A stretch of 64,000 nucleotides of DNA, taken from assembly GCA_947561395.2 (NCBI GenBank), contig OX387184.1, positions 310,001 through 374,000 of the forward strand, written 5' to 3'. This DNA is from Buxus sempervirens (Eukaryota > Streptophyta > Magnoliopsida > Buxales > Buxaceae). The notes below the pieces were generated by a model. It searched no databases and was not told the origin of the DNA. It saw nothing but the letters and a program-made list of their open reading frames with translations. Shown piece by piece: positions 51,746 to 63,800 of this stretch (positions within the stretch are counted from its first letter, which is position 1; every line of letters begins with the position of its first letter). The position numbers and the translations under genes were made by a program.

Positions 51746-52591
51746 GTGAATGCCCGCTTCCGTTAGACGAGGCGTATCGCGGATGGTATCACGGAGTCGC
51801 AGGAGACGAAATGCTCTCGTCTCTTTCATCTCCCACCCCCGCGGTTTGGCATCTTCCCCTAACGCCAACTGCCACACCTGACACCACACAGGATTATATT
51901 ACAAAAATCTTTATGATAACGGAAAGCTTGTGGAGCAGCAAACGTCTCCCAAGTCCCGGCTATTCTTCTGCAAAAAATCGGTAAGCTCCCGCCCTCGTCT
52001 CATCACTCTCCTATTTGGTTAGCACTGAAATCTCCATATTGGATTTTGGCCCCTTCATAATTTCCGTCTTTCCTCAGAAATAGGACTACTAATGTCAGAT
52101 CAAATTTTCTGTCTGAACCATACACATCCTGCTACACACTGTATTTTTGGATGAACCTCTGTTTCTTTTCGGGACTTGGGTTTGATTAAATTTTTCAGTA
52201 CCTTTCGTTTAACGAAAGCTTTACTATTATATTTGTGCCTGTGTAGCTTCAACTGCTACGTCACTGGAAGATTTCCATGGAAGCTTGTAGAATATTTAAT
52301 GGATTTTAGGTGAAAAATTAAATTAGACGAATTTCTTTGCATGCGCATTTAACTCCCCACTTCATACTTTCTCTAATCCGTAAGCATATAGGGTGAACTC
52401 GAATTATCATTACTTGGCCAAAGTTGAACCTCTTATTGTGGAAAAATTCAAGAGATGATCGTATACCTATTTGAAACCCTAGAAATTGCCTTTGTTCTTA
52501 CTTGTCCCAAACCTGAACCCTTAGAAGATAATACTGTTAAGTGAAGATATCCCCCACTGGTTGAAACCCAATAGTATGTGCAGACATTAAC
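51746..52591. other. Intergenic; possible 5' UTR exon of the plastid-protein gene
   Basis: At about 51930-51980 a leader-like stretch ends AAAATCG/GTAAGC. With an acceptor shortly before 53599 (for example GTTAAAAG at about 53567) it could be a non-coding first exon whose intron contains the Copia piece. Unproven. Confidence 0.3.
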
Positions 52592-53165
52592 TGCTTAACT
52601 TTCTATCCAATGATATACATGATTTGTGCTGTGCTTATGAGGCTGCTAAGGAAATATGGGATGCCTCGCTTAAGAAGTATGTCACCGAGGATGCCAATGT
52701 GAAGAAATTTGCAATAGGCAAATTTTTGAATTGTTTTGGTGGAAGGAAAATAAGTGTCTAACCAGATAAATGAATATCAGAAGCTGATGAGAGACTTGAA
52801 TAGTGAGGGGATGAACTTGCCTGAAATCTTTGTGTTGGATGATCTCGTTGAGAAACTCTGTCCTTCCTGAAAAGTCTACAAAACAAATCTCAAACATAAA
52901 AAGAAGATGACCCTGTTCATATTAGAACCGAGGAACATGCCAAAAACAGAGAAAAGATGGGAAAAAAAAATACTAGTGCAAGTTAGCCAGTCAGCAAGAT
53001 CAATGTGCTTTAGGCCAGTTCTAGAAGGAAGAAGAAGTGGGATTCTCAGTAATCTAAAAAAACCCTAGATCAAGAAAGACATTAGGAAGAAGAAAGGAGA
53101 CTGTTTTATTTGCAGCAAACCTGGACATCATGCAGCCCAATGTTGGTTTAGGGAGGGCAAAGACA
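52592..53165 (+). mobile_element. Ty1/Copia gag remnant
   Basis: Reads LNFLSNDIHDLCCAYEAAKE, then KFLNCF, INEYQKLMRDLNSEGM and VLDDLVEKL as in Copia gag (UBN2-type). A zinc knuckle CFICSKPGHHAAQC follows near 53105-53147. Stops and frame changes break it, and no LTR was identified. It lies about 430 bp before the plastid-protein start codon. Confidence 0.85.
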
Positions 53166-53598
53166 AAATACTGAATAAACCACAGGCCAATGTAGTTGAA
53201 TCAGATGATGTGGTTGTTGCTGTTGTTTCAAAAGTGTTTAGACTTGCTTTTAGGTTAATTTTAGAATTTGAAGGAAGGCCAATAAAAGCAAGGTTTTGAA
53301 CTTCAATTGTTAAATTTTCACTTCTTCACAATATTCCCCATAGAAAATACTATACAAGAAAATTTCAGACTAAGGAAATATCTGAGGAATAATTTAGGAA
53401 AAATTTCACAAAATTTTATGGAAATTTAAAACCATGACTGTAATAGACTTTTACTGTTAGCTGTAAGATATTGACTGATAGCAAATTTCTATTTGATCAT
53501 AGTGCCATAAAGCTAATTTTTTCTGTATTCCTTTGTTCCATATCAGTTTCCATTTCTCTGTTAAAAGGTAAAGAGAAACAAGAGAAGGAAGGAGGATT

Positions 53599-56485
53599 AT
53601 GGCCGCAGCCTTATTGTTTCTTTGCCCTTTGAATGTTTTTCATGCATCAGAAAAGCACTGTCTAAGTTATCTTAGATCAAGTCCATATGCACAAAATAAA
53701 CTCCTGGATCCATCTGCTAGTTTGAGAAGAAATCAAAGGATTCATCAAAAGATGAGGTATGGTAGGTTTTCTGTATTAGCTGTGACTGAAGGTTCAGCAA
53801 AGTCGAATAAATCAGAAGATACAATTCCTTCTTGGGCTAGACCAGATTCAGATGAGCCACCTCCTTGGGCCCGTGATGAAGGAAAAGAGAACACATTTCA
53901 TCAAACCTTTGAAATTCCTTTCTATGCTTATTTGCTTGGCTCGGCAGTGACTGCAATAGCTGCGGTAATTTCACCTCTTCGTGCCATTCCCTTTTTTTTA
54001 TTTATTACATATGCAAGCAACTAAAACTGTTTTAAACTTGAGAAGCACAGATTGGTTCTATTTTTGAATACGTGAACCAGAAACCAGTTTTTGGAGTAGT
54101 GAACTCAGACAGCATTTTTTATGCCCCGTTGCTTGGATTCTTTGCCTTTACCGGTATTCCTACTTCTGTAAGTTGTTCTACTCTACTTCCACATTTACTT
54201 TGTATATTTTCGCAACAAATTACATTTTTTTTTTCATTTATAATTTATTTCTGGAAATTGGAGTCAGATGTTTTGTCTTCATTTAATTTGGGCCAATCTA
54301 ATTTACAGCATTCTTTGTGGGATGACTTGTGCTATTTGGATGATTCTGACCATTTGGGATTTGGCTGGTCAATTGATTTCTGAAAAAATTGGAATTTTGG
54401 CACTGGTACAATTTGTTATGTGAATAACTAAGAGGGTGTTTGGTAATGTGTTTAAACACTGTTTTTCGGTTTTTAAAAACAAAAAATCGAATTGTTTGGT
54501 ATTGAGAGTTTTCAAATCGTTTTTCAGAAAAATGGTTGAAAAACAACCCCGTTTTTAAAAACCGAAATTTTAGGTTTTTAAAAACGACAAATCGTGTTTT
54601 GATCCGATGGCTTTTTTGTAATATCTTATTTCTTTTCTCTTAGATATTTTTACCTCTCGTCTCTATACTTCAAACCAAACTCTTCTTCCTCACAAGCATG
54701 ACTAGACATTGGAGAAGAAGCAAAAATTGCATTGTTTCTCAGACCCTCTCAAAGCTCTCATCTCTATTAATTTGTTGTTACGACTTCATTGATTACATTC
54801 ATGCTGTCTTGTTACAATCTCTTCTCTGGATTTTCTGTTATTCGGTGCTGATAGATATGGGTTCTGATATCTCCAATGTCTCCCGCCGGAAAATGGTTAG
54901 GATTTGTAATGGCTATATGGATATAGGCCATTTCCGGCAACAATTAAACCTTTTACAGCTACTCCACCGCTTTGAAATCTCTCAAGGCCCTCGCCTAATT
55001 GGAGCTAAAAAACCTTTCTGTTGCTAAAGATGTGGGGAAGGCATTGGGATCCTTGCTGTCTTGCTTCAAACCGTCTCTCAACACCTATAATTTTTATCAT
55101 TAGATCTTTAGGTGTAAGAAGCATCTTGTATCTGTGATTTCTATGATCCTCACCAGAGGAGATCGTGGATATCAAAAGAAGCTATTAGCTTCTGGGGCAT
55201 ACTGGCACCTATAGAAGCTTGCGGAACCCAGAGTACAGGGACTTGCTGGAAATCGTCTGGAAAACATGTTTGGAAGGGAACTTTGGTTTTTAGTGATTCT
55301 TTTTAAACATAATTCAGATCTAGTCATCCAATTCTTTGTAATTAAAAATTAGTGATATTTTTTTCTAGTAACTGAGAACAAGTGTCATTCACAAAGACTT
55401 TCTTCCAGAAGTGACCTTTTCAAGCTTTTGTAATAATGGTTTGTTGAAAGTATTTAAACAGGTTTATAAGTCTTTTAAGGGTATTTTTGGAAAAGAACTC
55501 TATGAACAATAATAAATGATACTTGTTCTCAATTGTTTGAAAAAAGTATTGCTAATTGTCAATTACAAAGAATTGGACTTGAAGGGAATAAGGAAAGAAG
55601 ACCATAACCCCTGCAAAGGTTAATTTTTTAGTGGCAAGATTTCAGCAAAATGGCACGCAAGGCTCTCACCAAGTCAGCACCAAGCTTTATACAATTTGTC
55701 CTTCATTAATTTTTTATGAAGGAATAACAAAATTATAAAGATTTAAACAATTAAAACGGCTATGATTTTTAAATTTGTTACTACTGTCTTTAAACCTTTA
55801 ACAAATAAAAATAGTTAATGGTGTGAGAGTTGTTTATGATGGTAGGTATAGGAAGGTTTCATGGGATTGGTTAGTTTTTAATCTATGGTATGGAATTTTG
55901 ATTTGCTTATTTTTTCATAGCAACTTTATTATAGTTTAACAGCCTTTAATTTTGTATAGCAATGCATTTTTGTTGATTTTGAAAACTTTAATCATTTTTC
56001 TTAAATCAATTGTTGCCAAACAGGTTTCTTGTCACCCATTTTAAAAAACCCAAAAAACATTAATTGTTACCAAACGGGTTTCTTGTCTCCTTTTTTTCAA
56101 AAACCCAAAAACAGTTGAAAGCGTTTTTAGTTTTCAAACTGTTTTATAAAAAAAAACGTTATCAAACTGCCTCTAAGATTATACTGCCGTCAAGCTTTTT
56201 AGGCTTTCGATTATACAACTGCCAGACCTTTGAGGCTAAGCTAAGCTATAACTACAATTACTCATGGCAGGATTTTATCTTCTTTGTGTTCTTTTATTTC
56301 CTTTTTTACCCCTTTGTGTATATGTGTGGGTGTGGGGGTGAACTTGCTTTGGATATCTATTACTCATCTGATTACCCCTTTTTACTCAATATATATTTGA
56401 AACACAGGCATTCCTGTGGTTCAAATCTGTACAAGCTGCCAACAAGGAGGCTGAAGAGCAAGATCAAAGAGATGGCTATCGCTAA
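53599..56485 (+). CDS. Small plastid-targeted membrane protein, function unknown
   Basis: Three exons close in phase to 186 aa: 53599-53964, 54051-54167 and 56408-56485 (donors GTAATT and GTAAGT, acceptors CAG). The first 50-60 residues are rich in Ser, Arg and Leu with few acids, like a chloroplast transit peptide. A hydrophilic stretch follows with the paired motif SWARPDSDEPPPWARDE. Two hydrophobic segments come next (about residues 110-123 and 146-160: FYAYLLGSAVTAIAA and FYAPLLGFFAFTGIP). The tail is short and charged (AANKEAEEQDQRDGYR). I recognise it as a conserved plant plastid-membrane protein of unknown role and cannot give a gene name. The second intron is 2.24 kb because of a transposon insertion. 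No lesions. Confidence 0.85.
54432..56173. mobile_element. TAA-flanked transposon inside intron 2, PIF/Harbinger-like
   Basis: 1742 bp. Left end GAGGGTGTTTGGTAATGTG and inverted right end GAGGCAGTTTGATAACGTTT form imperfect TIRs flanked by TAA (54429-54431 and 56174-56176). Near the right end the sequence CCAAAC(A/G)GGTTTCTTGTC is repeated (about 56018 and 56070), as if end sequence was duplicated. Open pieces inside (about 54700-55030) are not recognised as transposase. Ends resemble those of the element at 45241-46503. Confidence 0.65.
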
Positions 56486-57481
56486 AATTGACACACTTGG
56501 AGTTAGCACCTATCTTTGACCATTCTATTCAACAGGATCACCATTCCAACAAATACAAAGGATTGTATTTTTGAGACTATTATATCTGCGTACGGTTCTC
56601 CAAGGTAACATTCCTTCTGAGATGTTAATCCAATTGTACCTCTGAAATTTCTTTTGTAACAGGTGAGAGATCAAAAGAAATGTTCTGGGCGTATAGACAT
56701 AAATGTGAGCACGTGTGGATACGTATGGAACTGAATAGTGACTTAGTAGTCTCAACAATTATGCGTTTTAGGTTAATTGTCAGCTCATTTAAATGATTAT
56801 AATCATCATCCAATCAATTTAACTTCTTTGTCAAGCATTGTATGCCTTTTCTGGGATATTTAACTCCACCATTGTCAGGTCTTGTATTGCACCCTAGTGA
56901 AATAATAACCAATGAGCCAGGTCTCTGATCTGGGATGGGAGCTGATTTATGTCCTATTGATTATTTTCTGTAGTGAAACATCTTAGGCAAAATTTAGTAC
57001 TTACCAAATCCAATGCCTTAAAAATTGGACTTGAACATGTACCATCTGCTAACAACCATACTTTGTCTCAACTGATCATTTGGAAATATGAAGTATTTTC
57101 CATCAACCCAACCTGTCAAATGTCCTATCTTATTTGGTTTACCTTCAAAGCATTTCTATTAGGCTCCAAGTCCTTTCGGTCTTCCCCTGCTTTGTTGGTT
57201 CCTTCGCTCCACAACACTTCTTGCAGGCTCCTTGTTAATTCTCATAACATCTTGCGTGCTGATTAGAACAGCATGATCTGCATCCATGCCTTAGGTGAGA
57301 GGTTTATGCTTGAAATAAATAGTACCTATGGGCCTCGTGCATATCTGGAGTTGCACAGGCCCTAGGTGTCTCAACCTCATTCTGAAAGATAGGCCAGAAA
57401 CCAGTTCCTTGAACAGAGTATGAATCTGGGTATGATGGACCAGAAACAAACAATTACCACTCCCATACAACCATGCGTATA

Positions 57482-57539
<58 letters not shown>

Positions 57540-57815
57540 AACTTTGACAGAAAAAAATGGCACTGCAAAAAAACAATCTCCTTATTGGGTTATAATGGGT
57601 CAAAGCAACACATGAAATGAATTGTTTTTGTTCATTTTGAAATAACAGAAAATGAAACTCCAACAATGTGGATGAAAATGAAAACATTCTTGCAGAAACG
57701 GAATGCAAACAATAGAAATATGAGAACAAACAATCAAGTAGGCATGTTTGCTGACAGAACCAACGGAACACCCCCATTCAAACCTCTATCCCGTGCTGGA
57801 TAATAGGCAGATGAT
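56486..57815. other. Convergent 3' regions
   Basis: Lies between the stop of the plastid gene (plus) and the stop of the proton pump-interactor gene (minus). Should include both 3' UTRs. Apart from a GA microsatellite I see nothing distinct. Confidence 0.45.
57484..57536. repeat. (GA)n microsatellite, about 26 units
   Basis: Uninterrupted AG/GA run of about 53 bp; likely in the 3' flank of the proton pump-interactor gene. Probably length-variable between individuals. Confidence 0.97.
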
Positions 57816-60800
57816 TCAGAATCCAAAGCTTGGCAAGCCAAATTTAGAAGAGATACGAGTGTCTCCAACCAAGAATAAGACAAGAACAAGCATGGCCATA
57901 AGGAGGATCCACATCCACAGTTGCATTCCTCTCTTGCCTCTTCTACGAAGAGGCAAAGAAATGGGCTTTGTCCTTGCTTGCTTCACCAACAACGCAGATT
58001 TCTTATGCCTTTTTGCCACTGCCACTAGATTCTCTTCACTCTCAGGTTCCCCGGGAGATTCAGCTTGAATTTTTTCTGCAGATTCTCCTTGACTGTTACC
58101 ATTTGTATCCTGTGCTGCTGCTTCCCTCCTTTCCTTCTTCCTTGCCCTCTTCTCTCTTTCCTGAACAAGTTTATATTACCCTTGGTTACAGCTAAAGAAT
58201 TGAAGACAAACAAATGAAGATATTCTGATAGCAATATTGCAAAAACAATTGAAAGACGAACAATTTTCTGATGGGATAATCCTTGTAACACAGTTTGTTA
58301 CCTTATACCATGCTAAACGAACAATTTTATTCTTCCTAATCATGTAACTACAAGCTAGTATCATGCTATACCTTCAGAACTTCTATAAATGCAAATGGAT
58401 GACTTAAATGATACCTTCTCTCTGTTTTCAGCTTCCTTCTGTGTTCTTAATTTGGCCCTTGCTTGGGCTCTTTCTGCATTTCGCCGCCTCCTCTCCTCTG
58501 CTTCCTTGGCTTTGGCCTTCTCCTCCAACCGATGCTGCTCCTTCAACCTGGCTGCCGTCTCTTCTTTTCTCAACTCCTCTAGCTTTCTAGCCAACTCCTC
58601 CTCCTCCTCTGTTCTTTTGTGCTTGTCTTCATTTTGTTGCTCCATATCTTCGATCCCGAAATCGGCAGCTGAGCCATTCTCCAAAACAGTAGCTCTGGTG
58701 GGTTTCTTTTGCTTGGCTGTTTGGCTCTTTTGTTCCACTTTCGTAACAGATAGAGAATCTGTTTTTTCGGGAACCACAGATAAAACTGGGTATTCTTGTT
58801 CTGAAATTGAAACAGGTTTTATGGAATTTGTCTTGGTTAAGGTTAAAACAGCATCATCAACCCTATCATCTATGGAATTGCTTATCATAGGTGGTGCCTC
58901 ATCTGGGCCTAGTGATCGGCCGTCCAATGTCCTCAACCTCCTCAGTGTGCTCATGGTGTTGCATCTGACATACTCACTGCGGAACTCATCGTTCTTGTTC
59001 CATAATTCCATAATTGTCTCTACCTAATGTGACACTCCACATGTTAAAAACTAATATACAGCCTGAAATTGATTTGCCCTATAAACCCAGAAGACCAAAT
59101 GCTTGAGCTCACCTGTTTAACACAAAGGCGTTGAAGTGCCTCCTTATCTCCAGAAAATGCATAATCATTAGCTGCCTTCATGTCATCCCTGTACATTCGG
59201 AAGTATTCGTTCTGCAAATGTAAAAAATCAGAATCAAAGGTCAAGGATTCAAAGGGTCATTTTTTTCCCCTGTTTTGCTATTTCTCTTTGTGTTTTTTTT
59301 TTGGTTTCCCATTTGAAGTGTCAAGATCTGTCTTCCAAGAACATTCACGTGATGTTATTTAACCTGTGGCAGCTTAGCCAGTGAAACCCGAGTTGTCCAT
59401 ATTTTATTCCACTTTGACGATACCTAGTTTCAGCGCAACATGATTTCAGTTGGCAGAGACCAGCACATATTCAAATCGACTTTAATATTAAAAAATTTTA
59501 TGCTTGAAATGAGGAAAGTATAATTATTGGGTAGAAAAATAAAAATGTAGCTTAAATGAACGGAAGGATCACCTGCATGGCCTGTTCAAAAGGTCTTTGG
59601 CCAGGAGGATGGCCTAGTTTGGCTGTACCATCCCTCCACATGGCAGAATCACTCGATCTCATGAGGAAACTAATCCTCATGACAAGACAGAAATCCTTTC
59701 CTGCTTCTTTAAGTGCAAAATTTTAAGAAACATAGCAGCATAAAAGTGGTTTCAATCATTCTGAGAACAATTTGAGTTAAGGCATGTGAAACTAATGCAA
59801 GAAGACTTGGTTCAAGGGGTACACATACTGAACTCCAAACCAAGTGCCAAGGCCAGTTAATAAAGTTGCTAGACTTAGCAAAGGAAGGTGCTAGAAGGCA
59901 GGATCTGGTTTCTGGTGATTTAGCTCTTTGTTTGAATGATGATTAGGTTCTAGGGGACAGCAGTAGGTAGGGTTTTGCTCTGCTTATGGGCTTGTTCTTA
60001 TTCTATTATAACTTGATAGTATTCCATGTACATTCCTCTTTTAATCTTAATGAAAGTTCATCACTTATCAAGTTGCTAGACTTAGCAAAGGAAGGTGCTA
60101 GAAGGCAGTATCTAGTTTCTAGTGATTTAGCTCTTTTTTTGAATGGCAGTTAGGTTCAGGGGGAGGGAGGTAGGAATATGCTCTGCTTATGGGCTTCTGT
60201 TCTTATTCTATTATAAGTTGATAGTGTTCATTGTACATTCCTCTTTTAATCTTAATGGAATTTCATCACTTATTCCCTTCCCCCACCCCAGGAAAAGAGA
60301 AAAAAAAAAGACTTTAACCAAACAAAGTTACTCCAAATGCACGAATTTTTTTTTTTCTTTTTGTTAAGATACCAAGTGCATATCAGTGAGGTCCTACCTA
60401 GGCGATCGGCCAAAAGCCAACCAAACCAGGATCTCAACCTAATGATCTCAATTTTTTTTTCCTGGATTACTGATATACATACTGAACTGTTCAAGAAGTC
60501 ACTTACATGATTATTATCATGTGATTTGGATTCTTGACAAAGCATCTTATCCTCTGTAATTATGGTCATTCTCCAAGATTTAACTAGAGTCCATTAATTC
60601 GTTTGTGATGAAGGGACTAGGATCACCATATAATTGTGACCAAACATAAGTCATTCCCAACAAAAATGAGATTCTACTAGCATGGAATTTGTTGGAAGAA
60701 CACCAATCTCTGTGAACATGGAAACAGATCTCCAATGAATGAAGGTTTCCCTCACATTTTATCAGAAAAATATCTACACCATTTTGTGCATCTTATCCTT

Positions 60801-63800
60801 GCATGCGTGGGCCAGGCTAATATTTGTATAGTTTTTTTTTAAACAAATCTGTGCATTATAATTTTTTTCCCCTGCTTAATAAATAAATAAATGAAAATGA
60901 ATATGTATGTATTTCTTAGATAAACTACCTTTTCGTAGAATTCCTTTCTGAGGTTCTGTAAATTTGTGTATGCTTGTTGACGAAGATCATCTGCAGCTTT
61001 AAACTGAGATTGCAACTCTTTCAGCTTGTCATTTTCGTCAAAATATTTCTTCCTGGCAGCTTTAGTTATCCCTTCGGTTCTCAGTACCTCATTTCTAAGG
61101 GAATCCAATTCCTTCTTCATAATCTATGACCACATAAGGACAGTTCATACATCTGAGAAACCACAATAATAAATCAATGTTGATAGTAATCAGCTGTCTG
61201 TACCTTAAAACGTTCTTCAATTTTTTCCCTTTGGTCCATTGCCTGCTGAAGTTCATCCTGACTACCTATATTAGAAAAGAGCTGCTCACGGATATGCTTC
61301 AGTTGCTTGATTTCACGGATGAGTTGTTTCTCTTCTTTCAAAGGTATGGTTTCATGTTGTATCATGTGTTCCATATTCTGCATCTGTATTGAGGTCATGG
61401 ATACAAAATACAAAGAGTAAATGTATATTAGGAATTAAAGACATTTGGGAATGGACTGAAAGAATCAGCAGTTGTCCTTGTACATTTCTTCTGTAAAAAT
61501 AACTGTCGAGCAACAATTTACCTTGAAATCAATTTCCTCAATAGAAGCTGCATTCTTCATTTTATTAATCAAAGTCTGAACTGATTCCATTTCTTGGCGT
61601 TTGGATGTAAGAGCATCCCGTGCAGCTATCTCTTCTGATTTGGCAGCTTCAAAATTACCACGATACTCGCTACAAGTAGCCTGTTCATAAGAATATCAAA
61701 ACAATCAATAACAAAGAACAAAAATTTTATTATCAGAATGAAAATATGCAGTTTATAAGATTCGCTTACCCTTTTCATTTGCATTGCCACTCGTATAGCA
61801 TCTCTACTTTGAGTCCTCTCATCCACTTGTAGCTGTGAAATTCTGATCTTTTCTCTAATGTTATCATCAATGTACCTTGGAATCCTAATCAAAAACCGGA
61901 ATGGCCTTCTCCCCACCTCAGCATCCACTTTCTTTACATCCATATCATCAGCAGTGGAATCCTCTGGTGAAGACAGAGTGGTGCCATCCATGAGAATCTC
62001 TTCAATCGCTTTGGCTTCTTGACAGATTGGTTTATCATTTCCGTCTCTGCCATTGAGTGAATCTCCCTCGTTTTCAACATCTGTAACATCATTGACACAT
62101 TTTGATGCACTTTCACTGGATTCAACAGAGCCATTTGGATCCACTCTCTTTCCATCCATATCATCAGCAGCAGAATCTTTTGGGGAAGACAGAGTGGTCC
62201 CATCTGTTTGAACCTCTTCAATCGCTTTTGCTTCTTGACAGATGGTGAGTGAATCTCCTTCATTTTCAACATCTACACATTTTGTAGTTCTTCTACTGTA
62301 TTCAACAGAGCCAGTTGGAACTTCAAATCCCAACTTAACAGCATTAGTGCTACATGTATCACTGATACCTAAGCAGGAGATGTTTTCAACTTCAGACTTG
62401 CACTTCCATTCGGCAATAGAATAAGAAGGCAGGTCATTCCCAGTTTCCACAGAACCATTCACAACACCAGTTTCCATCTCCACATCGTTAGTGCAAGCAG
62501 GCAGGTTACTGGCACTATCCATGACAACATTCATATTGTCAAATTCTATCTTCACATCATCATTGCAGGAAGGTACTTCTTCACTTTTAGATTTTTCATT
62601 AGCAATGGGTAAGCTAGACATGCTTTCACCATTATCAACAGAGTCATTCCCAACAGGCTTGAATGTTGTATCCTCAACATGAAAAGAAGGAAAGCTTTCA
62701 CTACTTTCAACAGTGTTATACTCACATTGAAAAGATGGAAATTCGCTACTGTCAATGGTGGAATTTCTAAATTCAGTTTCTGATTCTGTATCACCAGCAG
62801 CACAATTTGGGAAATTCCTACTCTTATCATTTTCAATCGTTATATTTCCACCTTCAGTTTCTGATTTCAGGCCCTCAAGATGGCAAGGCAAGCTTTCAGC
62901 ATTGCTAACAAGCTCGTTAACCGCAGGCATGCTTTGACCATCATCAGCTGCACTATTGACAACCATAGTTCCCGAAAGCGTATCATTAGCAGGGAAACTG
63001 GGTGAGCTTTTGCTATTTTCAATAGAAGCAGTTCCCGCATCTAACTCTGACTTAGAATTATATACAGGACATACAGCCATTTCTGAATTGAATTTCTCTA
63101 TCCCAATGTCCTTTGGGTGACAATCCACAAGAATCTCATCAGTCACTTTTTCTGTTTCCTTCATATCTTTATCGAAATTGTGTTTAGTATCATTGGCAAC
63201 CATAACTTCAGATTCTTGATAATCTTCTATGTTTGTAGGTGACTCCATTTTGCCTTGCTCCTCAATTTTTTCCATGCCATCATTGTGCAGATGCAAATCA
63301 GATTTAACAGCTTCAATGACCTCAACTTGGAGTATCTGATTTTCTTTTAATTCTGCAGCTGAGTCAGACTTTTCCTGATCATCAACCCTCTTGTGCTGTT
63401 GGTTGGGCTTGTCAACCTTCGTCCTATCATCTAGCTGTTGAAATTCGTGTTCAAAAGTCTCTCCAGCGATATCCTGACATTCTATATTTTCTTCTGATTC
63501 TGTAGAAGTTCCTATACCGTTTTTACCTTCAACCTGCACCCTGTGATTGAGTTGCTGGAATTCAGACCCAGTCACCTCTGTTTCATTTTGCCCCTCTAGT
63601 GTGTCATTTCCCCGTACTTCATCGACATTAGGTCTGTCTTGAAGACCACCTACGGCAACGTTGTGATTTGAAGAGGAAACTAAAGTCTCCTTAAAAGACT
63701 GCTCGTTTTCTCCCTTGTCAACCCTCGCTTCTTCAACTTGATCCTGACTCCCCTCCATCCTCACGTAATCGACGTTAGATTCCGAGACAACTTTCTCTTC

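Noticed and set aside
57377..57777. Ser/Leu-repeat proteins across the GA microsatellite
   Set aside because: They are translations of the (GA)n tract in three frames, with no conserved sequence outside it.
58389..59027. 212-codon plus-strand frame rich in Ser and Leu
   Set aside because: Exact antisense shadow of the KR/E-rich exon of the proton pump-interactor gene.
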